Below, piece by piece: positions 3,250 to 5,406 of a DNA stretch of 5,406 bases. A program made the translations under genes and the position numbers. The stretch's first letter is position 1; each line of letters starts with the position of its first letter. The notes under the pieces are model-generated. The model was not told the DNA's origin. It was given only the letters and a program-made list of their open reading frames with translations, and ran no database searches. The stretch is from Bacteriovoracaceae bacterium (GTDB taxonomy: Bacteria > Bdellovibrionota > Bacteriovoracia > Bacteriovoracales > Bacteriovoracaceae): contig SKIL01000023.1 of NCBI GenBank assembly GCA_007116425.1, forward strand, positions 1-5,406, read 5' to 3'.

Positions 3250-4986
3250 ATGAGCTTTGATTATGAAAAAATAAAAGCAAAGCAAGAGTCTGGAGAGCAG
3301 TGGGCGAGTTATAGCGACTTGTTTATGGTTCTCTCGATGGTGTTTCTTCTTTTGTATGTAACGGCCTCACTAAGAACTGGGACTGAGTCTTTGTATCAGC
3401 AAATGGAAAATAGAAGACTTCAAGAACGGGCACAGGATTTAGAGGATCAAATTAAAGTCTATAACTCCCTTCGCGAAAACTATATTGAAACTCAAGCTTC
3501 GATGCAAGAGCAAGAGGTCTACGAACGCCTAATGGACCGCCTGAATTTATTGCAAGAAGAGAATCGTGATGAGGCCAAGCGACTTCGTGCCTTGGCCCAA
3601 GAAAACGAAGAAAAAGAGATGGCGTTAAATGAATATCAGCAGATCATTCGCAATATTATTAACGCCAATGTGCTTTCTAAGTCACGTATCGAAAGGCGAG
3701 ATCAGAGAATTCAAGATCGTGAAGTCACGATTCAAAATCAACTGGAAACAATCGCTCAAAGAGAGCGCGTGATTTCAGATCAGGCAGAGACGATTGAAGA
3801 TAAAGAGAGACAAATTTCAGAAAAAGAACTTGAGATTGAGCGTCTTGACTTAGAGGTCTTAAGAAAAGAGCAAACCATAGATATGAAAATGGTAGAGATT
3901 GAGCAAAAGCAAATTGAACTCATGACCAAGCAAGAGCAGATCGATGGACTCAATCAAGATATTGCCAATAAAGAAAATATTATCAGTCAAAATAAGCAAG
4001 AGATTAATCGCATTAGCTCAAATCTAAATGCGAAGATGGAAGACCTTGAAGCTCAAAGAAGAAATAATGAAATTACGAGACAAGAGTATGAGGCCCAGAT
4101 TCAAAGTGTTCGTCAGAGATCAAATGATGAAATTCAAGAAATTAATAAAATGAACCAAAACCTCTACTCTCAATTAGAAGATGCACAAAAAGAAATTGGG
4201 ATGGCCAATCGACAAATTAAAGAGGCAAATAAAATGCTTGAGGGGCATATGGCCCTTAAGGAACAGCTGAATTCAGAGCTTCAGGGAATGCAGTCAGAAA
4301 TTTTGGCCTCGAGACAACAGTTTGAAGAAGAAAAACTGAGATTTCAGCAAGAAATTCAAGGTCTGGAAGTCGAAAGAGATACTCTATCTCAAGATCTCAG
4401 TGAAGCACAAGAGCTTCTCAATGCTAGACGAGAGATTGCTGAGAGAATTATTGAGAATTTCCAAAAAGAAGGTATACAAGCACAAGTTGATGAGAGAACG
4501 GGCGAAGTTGTTCTCGATTTTGGTGATTCGTTCTTTGATACAGGGAGTGACGAGCTAAAACCAGAAATGAAAGAAAGACTGCGTGAGTTTATGCCAATTT
4601 ATGCGGAGTCACTTTTGAGCGATCCTGAAGTGGCGGACAGGATTGAATCTGTCGATATTATCGGCTTTGCCTCTCCTACATTTGCTGGTCGTTATATTAA
4701 TCCGTCAAGTATTGATCCTAGGGATCGACAGGCAATTCGTTATAATACGGATCTTTCAATTAATCGTGCACGATCTGTATTTAACTACATTATAGATACT
4801 GACAAAATTTCCTACAATCGCCAGCAAGATATTCAGGCCCTTTTAAAAGTTTCGGGAAGAAGCTTTTTTAGTGGAGCATTAGAAGGCCGTGCACCGGCAA
4901 AAGAAATGTCACAGTCAGAATTTTGCGAGCTTTATAATTGTAAACAAGAACAAAGAGTAATTATACGTTTTGATTTGGCCAATTAA
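3250..4986 (+). CDS. MotB/OmpA-like stator protein with very long coiled coil
   Basis: A 578-residue inner-membrane protein. Residues 1-22 are cytoplasmic; one membrane helix (about 24-41) sits in the MotB-type context W-x-S-YSDLFMVLSMVFLLLY, where D23 matches the ion-binding Asp of MotB (D32 in E. coli). Residues about 45-405 are nearly unbroken charged coiled coil, with Ile or another aliphatic every seventh residue from 154 to 252. Residues about 415-576 form an OmpA-like domain: VLDFGDSFFDTGSDELKP, VDIIGFASPTF (468-478) and YNTDLSINRARSVF (498-511), where R506 matches the peptidoglycan-binding Arg. Two Cys (559, 564) lie near the end. Usual MotB is about 300 residues, so the coiled coil is the excess. 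The start at 3250 has a modest GGCGGA site 5 nt upstream, and the frame is closed at 3202-3204. It is followed 9 bp later by a MotA/ExbB-type candidate and preceded by a FliA-like promoter. Inferred role: anchored half of an ion-driven stator. It is not a standard motB, so no symbol is given. Confidence 0.88.
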   Translation: MSFDYEKIKAKQESGEQWASYSDLFMVLSMVFLLLYVTASLRTGTESLYQQMENRRLQERAQDLEDQIKVYNSLRENYIETQASMQEQEVYERLMDRLNLLQEENRDEAKRLRALAQENEEKEMALNEYQQIIRNIINANVLSKSRIERRDQRIQDREVTIQNQLETIAQRERVISDQAETIEDKERQISEKELEIERLDLEVLRKEQTIDMKMVEIEQKQIELMTKQEQIDGLNQDIANKENIISQNKQEINRISSNLNAKMEDLEAQRRNNEITRQEYEAQIQSVRQRSNDEIQEINKMNQNLYSQLEDAQKEIGMANRQIKEANKMLEGHMALKEQLNSELQGMQSEILASRQQFEEEKLRFQQEIQGLEVERDTLSQDLSEAQELLNARREIAERIIENFQKEGIQAQVDERTGEVVLDFGDSFFDTGSDELKPEMKERLREFMPIYAESLLSDPEVADRIESVDIIGFASPTFAGRYINPSSIDPRDRQAIRYNTDLSINRARSVFNYIIDTDKISYNRQQDIQALLKVSGRSFFSGALEGRAPAKEMSQSEFCELYNCKQEQRVIIRFDLAN

Positions 4987-4995
4987 GGAGAAAAT

Positions 4996-5406
4996 ATGTT
5001 TTCACAAGAAAATATTCAAGGGTTGATTCATTTTATAACGACCCATGCAAATGCTTGGTTGATGCCAACAATGCTTACGGTATTCGTGGTCGCCGTCTTT
5101 TTGCGTATGCTGGTTCATTTTGTCGCTATGAGAGAGCTGTGGTTCTCAAAGGAGTTTTATAAGCGAGTTCATGCGTATCTAGATAATAAAGAGCAATACA
5201 ATCACCATGATTCTTTCTATGTGGTTATGAAAAAGCTCTTAGAGAAAACATATTACGAATCTTTTATTGTTCGTGCTTATATGAAAAGAAGGGATCCAGA
5301 TTATGTCTGGGATATTGGTGATCGCGTTTTTTTAATTCAAGATGGGTGTGCACGATTAGTTAAGGAGACGTTGAGACAAATTAGTTTTTTACGTTATCAA
5401 AAAGAA
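4996..5406 (+). CDS. Candidate MotA/ExbB-type partner of the MotB-like protein, 5' part
   Basis: An open frame of 137 codons begins with ATG at 4996 and runs off the right edge. AAGGAG (4985-4990), overlapping the stop codon of the MotB-like gene, lies 5 nt before it, so the two genes are translationally coupled. The protein starts MFSQENIQGLIHFITTHANA, has one clear membrane helix at about 21-44 (WLMPTMLTVFVVAVFLRMLVHF), and then a long basic, cytoplasmic-looking region (LWFSKEFYKRVHAYLD, VMKKLLEKTYYESFIVR, RLVKETLRQISF). One early membrane helix followed by a large cytoplasmic stretch is the ExbB/TolQ/MotA plan, whose further helices would lie beyond the window. I see no diagnostic motif, so the assignment rests on topology and on the neighbouring MotB-like gene. 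The order (MotB-like first) is the reverse of usual motAB. Confidence 0.75.
   Translation, partial: MFSQENIQGLIHFITTHANAWLMPTMLTVFVVAVFLRMLVHFVAMRELWFSKEFYKRVHAYLDNKEQYNHHDSFYVVMKKLLEKTYYESFIVRAYMKRRDPDYVWDIGDRVFLIQDGCARLVKETLRQISFLRYQKE

Noticed and set aside
3250..5406. Zorya anti-phage system
   Set aside because: The gene order is reversed, the long coil is on the MotB-like and not the MotA-like protein, no ZorC/D/E gene is visible, and the FliA-like promoter points to motility. Downstream sequence could reopen the question.
1..5406. CRISPR array, tRNA, rRNA, insertion sequence or attachment site
   Set aside because: I saw no regularly spaced direct repeats, cloverleaf-like segments, transposase motifs or terminal inverted repeats anywhere in the window.

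Overview
This window looks like chromosomal DNA from a low-GC (roughly 40% by eye), flagellated Gram-negative bacterium. The evidence is a Sec signal peptide on one protein, a MotB/OmpA-type envelope protein with a peptidoglycan-binding-type domain, and an almost exact sigma-28 (FliA) promoter in front of it. The style resembles Bdellovibrionota/Bacteriovorax-like genomes, but that is an impression and not a demonstrated placement.

Left part (1-1300, minus strand): an accessory module with toxin-antitoxin traits. A DUF6036-like nucleotidyltransferase (125-646, GTG start) is followed 4 bp later by a second gene that runs off the left edge. Their promoter (TTTACA-17-TATAAT) is overlapped by a perfect 12-bp-arm palindrome, a classic operator layout. 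Upstream lies an XRE/HTH_37 antitoxin-type protein (881-1174). Just in front of it is the C-terminal 44 codons of a RelE/HigB-like toxin (1158-1292) that the main gene calls miss, so the antitoxin appears to be an orphan with a decapitated toxin. The spacer 647-880 also holds a plus-strand terminator-like hairpin and, on the minus strand, a 20-codon ORF with a good Shine-Dalgarno.

Middle (1251-3032): an unrecognised 201-residue plus-strand ORF whose first 14 codons are antisense to the toxin remnant, so its 5' end is suspect. It converges on a minus-strand gene for a secreted two-domain protein with a Pro/Ser/Thr/Arg linker and four cysteines (1917-3032). A stem-loop lies between their 3' ends.

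Right part (3033-5406, plus strand): a divergent intergenic region with two GTGT-N7-ACAC dyads and the FliA-like promoter, then a two-gene operon. The first gene encodes a 578-residue MotB-like protein: one membrane helix with the stator-type Asp, about 360 residues of coiled coil, then an OmpA-like domain. The second, cut by the window end, encodes a membrane protein in the position of a MotA/ExbB-type partner. Together they look like a proton- or ion-driven stator-like complex with an unusually long periplasmic arm, probably co-expressed with late flagellar genes. This is the most interesting system in the window.
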